Below are positions 25,161 through 33,527 of a DNA stretch of 64,000 bases, piece after piece. Source of the stretch: Leptobacterium flavescens. GTDB lineage: Bacteria; Bacteroidota; Bacteroidia; Flavobacteriales; Flavobacteriaceae. The stretch lies in assembly GCF_010671605.1 (NCBI RefSeq), contig NZ_JAABOO010000003.1, positions 685,993-749,992 of the forward strand, in the 5' to 3' direction. Position numbers and translations under genes: made by a program. The notes under the pieces are model-generated. The model made no database searches and had not been told where the DNA came from. It worked only from the letters and a program-made list of their open reading frames with translations. Numbering within the stretch: the stretch's first letter is position 1; each line of letters opens with the position of its first letter.

Positions 25161-27533
25161 TTATTTCATTTTCCTGCAGATCATATTGGTTGCCAGGGTG
25201 GTAAATACCACAATGCTGATGGAGCTCAAAGGCATTAAAATGGCCGCAATAACCGGTTGTAATTGTCCGGTTACGGCAAAGTATAGCCCTGTTATATTAT
25301 AGATCAGGGAAAGGAGAAAACTCCACTTGATGATCCCGATCGCCTTTTTCGACGCTTTTATATAGTCCGGAAGGAACCTGAATTTGGAAGCATCCAGAAT
25401 GGCATCGCAGGCAGGAGAAAAAACATTGACATCTTCTGAAATAGCCACCCCCACATCGCTCTGGGCAAGGGCCCCGGCATCGTTAAGGCCGTCTCCTATC
25501 ATCATTACAGTTTTATCCTGCTGCTGGAGCGATTTTATATCTTCCAGTTTTCCGTCCGGCTTCCGGTTAAAGTGAAAGGAAGTATTAACCGGCAGCATCT
25601 GCTGCAGATATGCTTTCTCTCCTTCATTATCTCCGGACAGAATAGCCAGTTCGTATTCCCGGTCCAGGGAGTTGAACAATTCAGGTAACCCTTGTCTGTA
25701 TTCGTTGTGAAAAATAAACTGCCCTTTATAATGATCGTCTGCACTGATATGTACAGCGGTATTATCTGATCCGGAATTGCTGCTCTGCTCTACAAATGCA
25801 GCCGAGCCGACTTTTATCTTATGACTGCCGGCGTGGGCCTCAAGGCCTTTTCCGACATATTCCTTATAATCGTCCAGGGTACGGATATCGTACTCTGCAA
25901 GAAGCTCGTAAAGCTGTCTGCTCAAAGGGTGATTGGATGCCCTGAGGGTACTTTTCAGCAATACGGCCTCTTCTTCAGACAGCGGATTCCCCTCGTAAAG
26001 GATATTTGCTGTATTGTTGGTAGTGATCGTTCCTGTTTTATCGAAAATGATCGTATCTACTTTTGCCAGCTGTTCGATAACGGAGGCATTCTTTAAATAA
26101 AATTTCTTTTTCCCGAGTATCCGCAGAAGGTTACCCAGTGTAAAGGGCGATGCCAGTGCAATGGCACAGGGGCAGGCAATAATAAGTACGGCTGTAAAGA
26201 CATTGAGAACCTTGGAAGGATCTGCAAACATCCAGTAGAGGCTGGCTATGGCGGCAATAGCCAATACTGCTATGGTAAAACGCTTGCTGATGCTGTCTGT
26301 TAAGGTCTGGAAACGGGAAGTTTTATCTTTGCTGAATACATCATTGCTCCACAATTGGGTAAGATAACTCTGTTCTACAGATTTCAGCGCCTCCATCTCA
26401 ATAACTCCCGAAAGTTGCTTCCCGCCGGCAAAAAGTTTTTCACCCGAGCTTTTTTGCACGGGATTGGATTCTCCTGTAACAAAACTGTAATCTACGAGTG
26501 CATTGCCGTTTATCAGGATCCCGTCTACAGGGATCAATTCTTCATTCCTGATAAGCAGGCGATCTCCCTGTTTAATATCGTATACCTGTATGCTTTCTTC
26601 TTTCTTGTCCGGATCGATCTTGGTAATGGCTATAGGGAAGTAGGAGCGATAATCTCTTTCAAAAGATAGAAAAGCATAGGTTTTCTGCTGAAAGAACCTG
26701 CCCAGAAGCAGGAAGAATATCAATCCGGTCAGGCTGTCAAAAAAACCACTTCCCAGATCGAAGATGATCTCTGCCGTACTGCGGATAAAGAGAACGGATA
26801 TTCCCAGGGCGATAGGCACATCAATATTCAACAGGCCGGAACGCAATCCTTTGTAGGCGGATATAAAATAATCTTTTCCCGAATAAAAAACTGTAGGGAC
26901 CGAAAAGGCAAACATCAACCATCGGAAGAGATGCTTGTATTGCTCCAGCCAGTATTCGTTTACTTCAAAATATTCCGGAAAGGAAAGGAACATCACATTC
27001 CCGAAGGCAAAACCTGCCACTCCCAGTTTATAAATGATATCCCTGCTGATCTTTTTACTGCCCGTACTGTAATCTTCCAGGGAAATATACGGCTCATATC
27101 CAATGCCGCTAAGTTGTAATACGAGTTCTTTAAGGGAGATCCGGTCCGAAGAAAAACTGATACGGACGGTCTTCTTACCGAAATTTACCTGAGAACTAAT
27201 GGCAGCAGGATTGAGCTTGTTGAGGTTTTCCAGTACCCAGATACAGGAACTGCAATGAATATGGGGGATATACAAGTTGATGATCTGTGTTTTTCCATCA
27301 TCAAATTCCAGTAATTTTTCTGTAATGGATGTATTATCGAGGAAATCGTATTTCCCTTCCACCTCCCTGGGAATGGCCCCGGGAGATTGCTGCAGATCGT
27401 AATAGCAGCTGAGATCATTTGACGAAAAGATCTCAAAAACAGCCTTACAACCGTTACAACAAAAGGTCTTCTCATCAAAACGGATCGTAGTAGACCCGCA
27501 TTCGTCCCCACAATGATAACATGTAGACTTCAT
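25161..27533 (-). CDS. ccoI: Copper-type P1B ATPase for cbb3 oxidase (CcoI/FixI)
   Basis: 790 residues. N-terminal cysteine-rich metal domain with CYHCGDECG and FCCNGCKAVFE (residues 5-34), then an HMA-like CSSCIWVLENL near residue 95. Eight TM helices, with the transport motif ACPCAIALASP. Cytoplasmic P-type domains: TGES, FDKTGTITTN (phosphorylated aspartate), HPLS region SNHPLSRQL, and MIGDGLNDAGALAQSDVG. CcoI supplies copper for the cbb3 active site. It is divergent from the fnr-like gene across a 104-base region holding one FNR-like palindrome that is at the right distance from a -7-like element for both genes. Confidence 0.93.
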   Translation of the reverse strand: MKSTCYHCGDECGSTTIRFDEKTFCCNGCKAVFEIFSSNDLSCYYDLQQSPGAIPREVEGKYDFLDNTSITEKLLEFDDGKTQIINLYIPHIHCSSCIWVLENLNKLNPAAISSQVNFGKKTVRISFSSDRISLKELVLQLSGIGYEPYISLEDYSTGSKKISRDIIYKLGVAGFAFGNVMFLSFPEYFEVNEYWLEQYKHLFRWLMFAFSVPTVFYSGKDYFISAYKGLRSGLLNIDVPIALGISVLFIRSTAEIIFDLGSGFFDSLTGLIFFLLLGRFFQQKTYAFLSFERDYRSYFPIAITKIDPDKKEESIQVYDIKQGDRLLIRNEELIPVDGILINGNALVDYSFVTGESNPVQKSSGEKLFAGGKQLSGVIEMEALKSVEQSYLTQLWSNDVFSKDKTSRFQTLTDSISKRFTIAVLAIAAIASLYWMFADPSKVLNVFTAVLIIACPCAIALASPFTLGNLLRILGKKKFYLKNASVIEQLAKVDTIIFDKTGTITTNNTANILYEGNPLSEEEAVLLKSTLRASNHPLSRQLYELLAEYDIRTLDDYKEYVGKGLEAHAGSHKIKVGSAAFVEQSSNSGSDNTAVHISADDHYKGQFIFHNEYRQGLPELFNSLDREYELAILSGDNEGEKAYLQQMLPVNTSFHFNRKPDGKLEDIKSLQQQDKTVMMIGDGLNDAGALAQSDVGVAISEDVNVFSPACDAILDASKFRFLPDYIKASKKAIGIIKWSFLLSLIYNITGLYFAVTGQLQPVIAAILMPLSSISIVVFTTLATNMICRKMK

Positions 27534-27559
27534 TTTTTATTTGCTCATAATACCGATGG

Positions 27560-27567
27560 CAAAGGTT
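27560..27567 (-). promoter_or_regulatory. Weak -7 element AACCTTTG of ccoI
   Basis: One mismatch to TAnnTTTG (27567 to 27560). Exactly 35 bases from the outer end of the shared FNR-like site (27602), the same geometry as the four better promoters, which is the main support. Confidence 0.5.
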
Positions 27568-27590
27568 GAAAATGAAGGAGTTAAAAAATA

Positions 27591-27602
27591 TGATAAATGT
27601 CA
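27591..27602. promoter_or_regulatory. FNR-like site shared by ccoI and the fnr-like gene
   Basis: TGATAAATGTCA. 35 bases to TATCTTTG (27626) on the plus strand and 35 bases to AACCTTTG (27567) on the minus strand. This implies autoregulation and control of ccoI by one bound dimer. Confidence 0.75.
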
Positions 27603-27625
27603 GTTTTCATAATGTTACTTAATTG

Positions 27626-27633
27626 TATCTTTG
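27626..27633 (+). promoter_or_regulatory. -7 element TATCTTTG of the fnr-like gene, 4 nt before ATG
   Basis: Exact TAnnTTTG match ending 4 bases before ATG 27638, implying a leaderless or near-leaderless mRNA. Confidence 0.6.
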
Positions 27634-27637
27634 TAGC

Positions 27638-28324
27638 ATGAGCAGATGTGAAAATTGCATTATCAGACAGTTTAATTCCCTTAGGGCAATGAATAAAGAG
27701 GAATTAAAACGGGTATCTGATAGTAAGGTCACAAAAACCGTTAAGAAAGGCGAACCTATTTTTGAGGAAGGGGAAAAACTCAATGGGGTCTATTGTGTTC
27801 GTAACGGGATCTCCAAACTTTCCAAGTTAAGTCCTAACGGAAAAGATCAGATCGTTAAATTGGCTACCAGGGGAGAGATCCTCGGACAACGCTCTGTTGT
27901 GGTGGAAGAAAGTACCAATTTAAGTGCGGTGGCCGTAGACGACATGGAACTCTGCTTTATTCCCAAAGAATGTATTACCGATACGATCAGTAAGAATCCG
28001 AACTTCACCAAGGAAATGTTACGACATATGGCCCATGAGCTTAAAGAGGCCGATGATGTGATCGTTAATATGTCTCAGAAGAATGTAAAACAAAGAATGG
28101 CTGAGGCTTTCCTTTATCTGAAGAATAATTTCGGAGAGGATGAAGAAGGTTTCCTCAGGTTAACACTTTCCCGTGAAGATCTTTCCAATGTGGTGGGAAC
28201 AGCTACGGAGTCTTGTATACGTATCATCTCTGAATTCAAAAAGAAAGGCTTGCTGGAATCTTCAGGTAAAAAAATTAAAATAGCTGATTTTAAGGGGCTT
28301 CAACGACTTTCCGAAAGCCTGTAA
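27638..28324 (+). CDS. FNR-type Crp/Fnr transcriptional regulator
   Basis: 228 residues from ATG 27638 (MSRCENCIIRQFNSL); the TTG at 27623 lies inside the promoter. N-terminal CENC and C residues may hold a redox cofactor, but only CxxC is seen near the start, plus single cysteines further on (VYCVRNG, ELCFIPKEC), so a complete FNR-type 4Fe-4S set is uncertain. Then a cNMP-like jelly roll (KKGEPIFEEGEKLNGVYCVRNG) and a winged helix LSREDLSNVVGTATESCIRIISEFKKKG, where the recognition helix E-S-x-x-R matches FNR (contact with TGA half-sites). It likely activates hemN, the ccoS operon, ccoI, usp and itself when oxygen is low. Confidence 0.88.
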   Translation: MSRCENCIIRQFNSLRAMNKEELKRVSDSKVTKTVKKGEPIFEEGEKLNGVYCVRNGISKLSKLSPNGKDQIVKLATRGEILGQRSVVVEESTNLSAVAVDDMELCFIPKECITDTISKNPNFTKEMLRHMAHELKEADDVIVNMSQKNVKQRMAEAFLYLKNNFGEDEEGFLRLTLSREDLSNVVGTATESCIRIISEFKKKGLLESSGKKIKIADFKGLQRLSESL

Positions 28325-28334
28325 TTCCAAAACC

Positions 28335-28346
28335 TGACATTTGTCA
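28335..28346. promoter_or_regulatory. FNR-like site upstream of the universal stress gene
   Basis: TGACATTTGTCA, a fully symmetric arm pair. 35 bases from TAGTTTTG at 28370-28377. It begins only 10 bases after the fnr-like stop codon. Confidence 0.75.
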
Positions 28347-28369
28347 TAGTTTATTTTCAGATCCATAGC

Positions 28370-28377
28370 TAGTTTTG
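28370..28377 (+). promoter_or_regulatory. -7 element TAGTTTTG of the usp gene
   Basis: Exact TAnnTTTG match at 35 bases from the FNR-like site. Expected start near 28381, giving a leader of about 100 bases before ATG 28483. Confidence 0.6.
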
Positions 28378-28482
28378 AACTATGATTAAAAATGGGTTCC
28401 TGAGGTGAACCACAATGGAGTACATATCAAATCGATATACCTAAGTGGCTAATTGTATCAGACCTGAAAAAAAAATAAGCAG

Positions 28483-29382
28483 ATGAAAAACGTTTTATTA
28501 CCAACTGATTTCTCGAACAATGCCTGGAATGCTGTAGAATATGCTGTTCAGTTGCTAAAAAATGAAAACTGTCACTTTTTTCTGTTAAATGCTTATACAC
28601 CTGCTATCGTCCACAGCAGGTTTTTTGCTGCTAATGCAGCCGATTTATCCATGGCAGATGCAGCCAGGAATACCTCAGAAAAAGGACTGCAAACAATTAA
28701 AAAGAAGATCCTCGAACAATACCCCAATAAAAAGCACCGCATTAGCACTTTGTCTTCCTTTAGTATGTTAACCGATGCCGTAAAGGAAGCCGTTGTACAG
28801 GAGGATATAGAAATGGTGGTCATGGGAACTAAAGGAGCGAGTGGGATCAAGGAAATTTTTATGGGAAGCAATACGGTTAATGTTATAAAGACCATAAAAG
28901 AATGCCCTGTTCTGGTTATTCCGGAGCATTTCAGTTACTGTATTCCGGATGAAATTGCCTTTGCAACCGATTTCACCCATTTTTACAGTGCTTCAGAATT
29001 AAAACCGCTTATCAATCTGGTAAAGACCTTTAATGCAACACTGAGAATAGTACATATACAGAAAGAATTGAAACAACTGAACGATGTACAGAAGTTTAAT
29101 TTTAATACGCTCAGAAAGTATCTTAAGGAAGTGGAGTTCTATGTACATACCATTACAGAATTAAATTCGGTGTCCAAATCTTTGGAGCATTTTTCAGAAG
29201 AACTGCACATCTACCTTCTTGCCATGTTAAATTACCAGCACAGTTTTATTGAAAAAATGACCAGGGAACCCATTGTCAAAAGAGTGGCGTTTCATACACA
29301 GGTTCCGCTGCTAATTATTCCGGAGTTATCCGTCATTTCAGAAAAGACCCTGGGTCATAATGCAATGGAAAACGCTGAATAA
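28483..29382 (+). CDS. Universal stress protein, tandem Usp domains
   Basis: 299 residues, two UspA-like domains. The first (about 1-145) begins KNVLLPTDFSNNAWNAVEYAVQL and ends VMGTKGASGIKEIFMGSNTVNVI, the ATP-binding GxxGxxxxxxGS-x pattern of UspA. The second (about 150-290) begins EIAFATDFTHFYSASELKPL and is more diverged, with no clear ATP-binding glycines. Cytoplasmic, role in stress survival. The promoter is of the FNR-like type, which fits tandem Usp proteins induced by oxygen limitation. A terminator follows. Confidence 0.88.
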   Translation: MKNVLLPTDFSNNAWNAVEYAVQLLKNENCHFFLLNAYTPAIVHSRFFAANAADLSMADAARNTSEKGLQTIKKKILEQYPNKKHRISTLSSFSMLTDAVKEAVVQEDIEMVVMGTKGASGIKEIFMGSNTVNVIKTIKECPVLVIPEHFSYCIPDEIAFATDFTHFYSASELKPLINLVKTFNATLRIVHIQKELKQLNDVQKFNFNTLRKYLKEVEFYVHTITELNSVSKSLEHFSEELHIYLLAMLNYQHSFIEKMTREPIVKRVAFHTQVPLLIIPELSVISEKTLGHNAMENAE

Positions 29383-29383
29383 A

Positions 29384-29410
29384 AAAAGCCGGAAAGAATC
29401 CGGCCTTTTC
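29384..29410 (+). terminator. Intrinsic terminator after usp
   Basis: AAAGCCGG (29385-29392) and CCGGCCTTTT (29400-29409) with one bulged C, followed by T-rich DNA. Confidence 0.75.
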
Positions 29411-29453
29411 TCCCTTCAAAAAGGAATTAAGAAACTAAAAAATAAAAAAATTG

Positions 29454-30446
29454 CTACCTGATCTTGTTCTTAGCAAGGAATTTTAAGATCCTGGAAGCAA
29501 TATCATCGCCTTTTTCCTCCAGTGCAAAATGCCCCGTATCCAATAAGTGAAAATCTATGTTTTTCAGATCTCGCTTGTAAGGGTGTGCTCCGTCAGCAGG
29601 GAAAATGTGATCGTTCTTTCCCCATACAATTAGGGTAGGAGGTTGATATTTTCTGAAATATTCCTGCCATTCCGGATATAGAGGAACATTGGTCCTGTAA
29701 TCGTAGAACAGTGCCAGCTGAATTTCATTGTTTTGCGGTCTGCGTAGGTGCTGCAAGTCCACATTCCAGTTATCGGGGCTAATGGTAGATACATCTTTTA
29801 CTCCATGCGTATACTGCCATTTTAAACCGTCGAGTGAGTGGAATGCTTCCAGGGGTTTCCCGTTTTCTACCTTGTAATCCTTCCAGTATTTTCGCAGGGG
29901 ATCCCAGAATTCTTTTAAACCTTCTGTATAGGCATTTCCATTCTGAACGATAAGCGATTGTACTCTTTCCGGATATTTGGCAGCAATCCTGTAACCGATA
30001 GGAGCTCCGTAATCCATCAGATAAATACTGTATTTCTCGATATTAAGTTTGTCGAGGAAGTTTTCTACCACGTGGGCCAGGTTATCAAAACTATACTCAA
30101 AATCCGCCATATCGGGCTGGGAGCTTCTTCCGAATCCTGGATAGTCCGGAGCTATCACATGATAATCCTCAGCCAGTTGAGGGATGAGGTTCCTGAACAT
30201 ATGAGAGGAGGTAGGGTAGCCGTGTAAAAGAAGGATAGTAGGCTTTTGAGAAGAACCTGCTTCCCGGTAAAAAATTTCAAGTCCGTTTACATCTACCGTT
30301 TTAAAGCGCGTCTGACTGTCTGTCTCTGTAACAACAGTACTGGTTTTGTTGTTTTCCGTATTTCCGCTAAAGGAATAGATCAGAAAACCGATTAATACTA
30401 AAGCTGTTAGGCCGAATACTCTTTTTAAATTTTTCATTGTCGTCAT
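29454..30446 (-). CDS. Alpha/beta hydrolase, epoxide-hydrolase/haloalkane-dehalogenase type (Asp nucleophile)
   Basis: 330 residues (ATG at 30446, or MKNLKRV at 30437). N-terminal hydrophobic anchor or signal ([18 protein letters not shown]). Oxyanion loop [10 protein letters not shown] (75-84), [13 protein letters not shown], and the nucleophile elbow [11 protein letters not shown] with Asp145 in place of serine, as in haloalkane dehalogenases and epoxide hydrolases. Acid GKNDHIFP and catalytic His GHFALEE complete the triad. It probably opens epoxides or removes halides; substrate unknown. Exported or membrane-anchored, which is uncommon for this class. A TetR operator lies 34 bases upstream, and tetR is the next gene on the same strand. 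Confidence 0.85.
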   Translation of the reverse strand: MTTMKNLKRVFGLTALVLIGFLIYSFSGNTENNKTSTVVTETDSQTRFKTVDVNGLEIFYREAGSSQKPTILLLHGYPTSSHMFRNLIPQLAEDYHVIAPDYPGFGRSSQPDMADFEYSFDNLAHVVENFLDKLNIEKYSIYLMDYGAPIGYRIAAKYPERVQSLIVQNGNAYTEGLKEFWDPLRKYWKDYKVENGKPLEAFHSLDGLKWQYTHGVKDVSTISPDNWNVDLQHLRRPQNNEIQLALFYDYRTNVPLYPEWQEYFRKYQPPTLIVWGKNDHIFPADGAHPYKRDLKNIDFHLLDTGHFALEEKGDDIASRILKFLAKNKIR

Positions 30447-30477
30447 TTTTATGAATTATTAATAGATTAAATTTTAT

Positions 30478-30495
30478 TTACCGAACGTTTGGTAA
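30478..30495. promoter_or_regulatory. TetR operator upstream of the hydrolase gene
   Basis: TTACCGAACGTTTGGTAA, near-perfect 18-bp palindrome. The same motif is at 31107-31124 upstream of tetR; core ACCRAACGKTYGGT is shared with the sites at 43991 and 44619. Confidence 0.72.
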
Positions 30496-30515
30496 AATAT
30501 TAAGATCAAAAAAAA

Positions 30516-31076
30516 CTATGAGAGATAGCTTTCTTTTATTTCTTCTATGCTTTGCTTAAATACTTCTTTGTCCTGAAGCCCGTTAGCCACAATCAGTGCA
30601 CCCTGGATCTTTATTAAGGTGTTTCTGGCTTTAAGGCCGGCTTCCGCTTTATCAAAACCCAGGTCTGTTCCCAGTTTTGTAAAACTACTTGTCCACAGAT
30701 CGATACTTTGAGCGATCTGTTCTGCAAATAACCGGTATCCTTCACCTACCGACAGAGCCGGAATAATACATGGAAGTCCTCCGTTTTCGTAAAACTCTTT
30801 TATATTGTCGAGTACCGACAAGAGTCGCTCGGCGACCTTTCTGTTTTCATCATAGGCGATTTCGCGAAGATTCCTGTCAAAGAAATTATCAATATGTTTC
30901 AGAACAGCCTCAGTCATCTCAGTCTTTCCGTTAGGGAACCGATGATACAGGCTTGCCTTCTTAAGGCCCGAAGCCTCCGATAATTCGGCAAGGCTGGCGC
31001 CGTCATATCCCCTGGTGCGAATAACGCGGGAAAGTACATTTACTAATTCTATGTCATCTATCTTGCTGGGTCTCAT
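30516..31076 (-). CDS. TetR family regulator of the hydrolase
   Basis: 186 residues. N-terminal HTH: VLSRVIRTRGYDGASLAELSEASGLKKASLYHRFPNGKTEM (quoted in part), followed by a helical ligand domain. It is a paralogue of the tetR at 44026-44589, with the same GLKKASLYHRFP recognition helix. It lies upstream of the hydrolase gene on the same strand with 69 bases between; operators flank it on both sides, so it likely represses both itself and the hydrolase. Promoter: TATCTTTG at 31091-31084, 7 bases before the ATG. Inducer unknown. Confidence 0.9.
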   Translation of the reverse strand: MRPSKIDDIELVNVLSRVIRTRGYDGASLAELSEASGLKKASLYHRFPNGKTEMTEAVLKHIDNFFDRNLREIAYDENRKVAERLLSVLDNIKEFYENGGLPCIIPALSVGEGYRLFAEQIAQSIDLWTSSFTKLGTDLGFDKAEAGLKARNTLIKIQGALIVANGLQDKEVFKQSIEEIKESYLS

Positions 31077-31083
31077 AACAAGG

Positions 31084-31091
31084 CAAAGATA
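31084..31091 (-). promoter_or_regulatory. -7 element TATCTTTG of tetR
   Basis: Exact TAnnTTTG match; 18 bases from the operator core at 31109, the same distance as in the paralogous tetR promoter. Confidence 0.55.
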
Positions 31092-31106
31092 GTTAAATTT
31101 AGTATT

Positions 31107-31124
31107 TTACCAAACGTTCGGTAA
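31107..31124. promoter_or_regulatory. TetR operator upstream of tetR
   Basis: TTACCAAACGTTCGGTAA, near-perfect palindrome placed over the -33 region of the tetR promoter. Confidence 0.72.
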
Positions 31125-31167
31125 TAAATTAACAAAATTTTACCAAAAACCAAAAGATTTGAGGTTC

Positions 31168-32454
31168 TTAGAATTTTTTGAGATACTCTCTCAGGTCGGT
31201 ATTTTCGTCCAGAGCCAGTTTTTTCTTGATCCTGTACCTGGAGGTCTGCACCGATCTAGGATCTATATGCAGGATACGGGCAATCTCCTTGGTCTGCATG
31301 TGCAATTTGATAAATACACAATGACGCAGTTCGGCTTCCGTAAGTGAAGGATGGAGCTGATAGATCTTATCAAAAAAACCGGTATGGACCGCGCTAAAAT
31401 GCTTCTTCAGGTTTTCCCAGTCATCATCGTATTCCAGCTGGTATTCCAGCTGAGAACTGATCTTGGAGAGCTTTGCTTTAATAGAAGGGAGGTCGCCTGA
31501 GGTCCCTTTTTCCAGATCGAGTTTTAATTCCTTGAGGTATTGCTGGTTGTTCAGGGAATTAAGGGAAAGGCTCATCAATTCCTGATCTTTATTACTGACC
31601 TTATTTTTCAGATCCAGAATATCCTGAGCAAGACGTTTTTCGCGTTTCTTCCCGTTTGTACAAACCAGTAGAAAAAGGGACAGGGTAATAATAAGTATGG
31701 CACTGATAATGTATGAAGCTATTTTGACCTCTCTTTTTGCCCTTTCGGCCAGATCCAGCCTCAGGTCTCTTTCTTCAATCTCCATTTTGTACTTAACTTC
31801 CTTGATCCGGGCACTGAGCTCTATATTTTTAATACTGTGTTCTTTGAGAAGGAGGGGAAGCATCTCCGGACTGTTATTCCCAATAAGTTCCAGGTTAAAA
31901 AGACAGTCTGTTGAAGCCCTTTGCGCCTGGTGTACCGAAATACTTAATGTGTTGAGTCCGTAAACAAAATCCTCGGGCAGAAGGATCTTTGTTACAAATA
32001 CCTTTTCATTCCTGTCGAGTACCAGATGAGATGCTGTGGTGTTGTAATTTATCTCTCCCTCCGGCATATTGTTTCTCCATACTTCCCGTCCGTTAAGGTA
32101 TACCACGATCCCGTCATCTCTTTGCACTTTTAACTCATAAGCCAGGAACTGGAACGGATTCTCCATGCTAAAGGTCTTTTTAAAGTATTTGCTAACATGT
32201 TTATTATCGGGATCTCCGCCGTAACTAATGATTGTTTCGATATGTTCATCCCCATATCCGAAGGGTGATATGCCGGTTTTCCATTTTTCATCTTTAGGAG
32301 AGCTCGTAACCCAGTTAATATGCGGAATACTGTCTGTGTCATTATACATCCATTCATCTCCTTCTCCGATGATCTTTTGCTGGCCGTAAATAATAGAAAT
32401 GTTCCCCTGGAAATAAAAAGCTAAAACAAATAGAATTAAGGTATGTTTTATCAT
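31168..32454 (-). CDS. Membrane-anchored LuxR-type regulator with periplasmic jelly-roll-like sensor
   Basis: 428 residues. Signal peptide (IKHTLILFVLAFYFQGNISIIYGQ). Residues ~30-192 carry WMYNDTDSIPHINW, FGYGDEHIETIISYGGDPDNK, RDDGIVVYLNGREVWRNNMPEGEI, a module normally seen in secreted Bacteroidota proteins next to nuclease, phosphatase or T9SS domains. One TM helix at 244-265, a coiled coil (270-330), then the C-terminal helix-turn-helix LTEAELRHCVFIKLHMQTKEIARILHIDPRSVQTSRYRIKKKL (quoted in part), of the LuxR-like type found after TPR domains in Bacteroidota regulators. It looks like a one-component system: signal sensed outside, DNA bound inside. No kinase, receiver or protease site seen. 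Ligand and target genes unknown. Confidence 0.72.
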   Translation of the reverse strand: MIKHTLILFVLAFYFQGNISIIYGQQKIIGEGDEWMYNDTDSIPHINWVTSSPKDEKWKTGISPFGYGDEHIETIISYGGDPDNKHVSKYFKKTFSMENPFQFLAYELKVQRDDGIVVYLNGREVWRNNMPEGEINYNTTASHLVLDRNEKVFVTKILLPEDFVYGLNTLSISVHQAQRASTDCLFNLELIGNNSPEMLPLLLKEHSIKNIELSARIKEVKYKMEIEERDLRLDLAERAKREVKIASYIISAILIITLSLFLLVCTNGKKREKRLAQDILDLKNKVSNKDQELMSLSLNSLNNQQYLKELKLDLEKGTSGDLPSIKAKLSKISSQLEYQLEYDDDWENLKKHFSAVHTGFFDKIYQLHPSLTEAELRHCVFIKLHMQTKEIARILHIDPRSVQTSRYRIKKKLALDENTDLREYLKKF

Positions 32455-33003
32455 TTGGTATCGTATATAAATATGGCTGCAAAATGCTTGTAATTATTTA
32501 TATAGAAATTCCATTGAACGAAAAAAAAGCCGAAATAGTAGGTTTGTCGGCAATATGAATACTGTTGTAGTACATTAATTGTAGTTCAAAAAGAGTTAAA
32601 AAGCCCACTTGGGTATACTTTTGATTCCGCCCGGCAGATTTAGTTTGCGATCCCCGGAATTTATTTTAGGTCTTTGGCTCGCAATCCGGTAATAAAATAA
32701 GAATATATACGGAAAAAAGATTTTATAGCATAAGGGCCGGTAACACTGTATAGGTAGTTATGGTTTTAAGGTTAATTGTACAGACTACTTATGTCTGATG
32801 TTACCTCGCTTACCGGAGGAGAAATGGACAAAGGTTCTGATCGTCGTTTTTGGGAAACACAGGAACCGGGGGATGAGGGGTTACCGATTTCTGGGGCTAT
32901 CCCCGTCCATACTCCGGTTCGGCCTCAAAGTATTGAGTGTTTATCAAGGTGATCTGAGCAAATTTTAGCCCCCCGATTGTATGATTGCCTTGAACACTCC
33001 TCC
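32455..33003. other. Intergenic region, no supported gene
   Basis: 550 bases. One short open frame, 32791-32952 (53 codons, beginning MSDVTSLTGGEMDKGSDRRF), has no clear ribosome site and no recognised motif; it is G+C-richer than its surroundings, which may mark decayed coding DNA. Nothing else supported. Confidence 0.3.
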
Positions 33004-33462
33004 CTAAGAAGGATCCAGCATTTTTTCAAAACATCTGCTGTCGGTAACTTCTGCATACTGTCCGTAGTTAGGAATAGAACAATAGCCGCTCTTATGGTAA
33101 AGAGCAATGGCTTCGGGTTGTCTTATTCCGGTTTCCAGAATACACCTGGAGTAATTTAGTTCTGCAGCCCAGTTTTCCAGTTCTTTTAAAACTCTGCCTG
33201 CAATTCCCATTCCCCTGTTTGCGGGAAGAGTATACATACGCTTAACTTCTACAGTGGCGGCCTCGTATTCTTTGATGGCCCCGCAACTCACGGCTTTTTC
33301 ATTCTCATAAGCTATGACCACATACTTTATCATATCTATTTTGTTGAACTGGGCATAAAAGGCATGATCTTCCCCGTCTCTTTTGGCCAGATCTGCATCG
33401 AGCTGTTTTACCAGGGCAATAAAATCTTTATGATTGGAATCGGTTCGGTGTAGTTGTATCAT
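33004..33462 (-). CDS. GNAT family N-acetyltransferase
   Basis: 152 residues. Motif A region RMYTLPANRGMGIAGRVLKELENWA contains the R/Q-x-x-G-x-G/A acetyl-CoA loop (NRGMGIAG), preceded by the beta strand AATVEVKRMYT and followed by the motif B YHKSGYCSIPNYG. GNAT enzymes transfer acetyl groups from acetyl-CoA to amines; the acceptor is unknown. Cytoplasmic. Confidence 0.88.
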   Translation of the reverse strand: MIQLHRTDSNHKDFIALVKQLDADLAKRDGEDHAFYAQFNKIDMIKYVVIAYENEKAVSCGAIKEYEAATVEVKRMYTLPANRGMGIAGRVLKELENWAAELNYSRCILETGIRQPEAIALYHKSGYCSIPNYGQYAEVTDSRCFEKMLDPS

Positions 33463-33527
33463 CCGGCTTGTTTTCTGTTGTGTTCTGCGAAACTATTTAT
33501 TTCTGCGGCGGATCACAAGCCCGGAGC

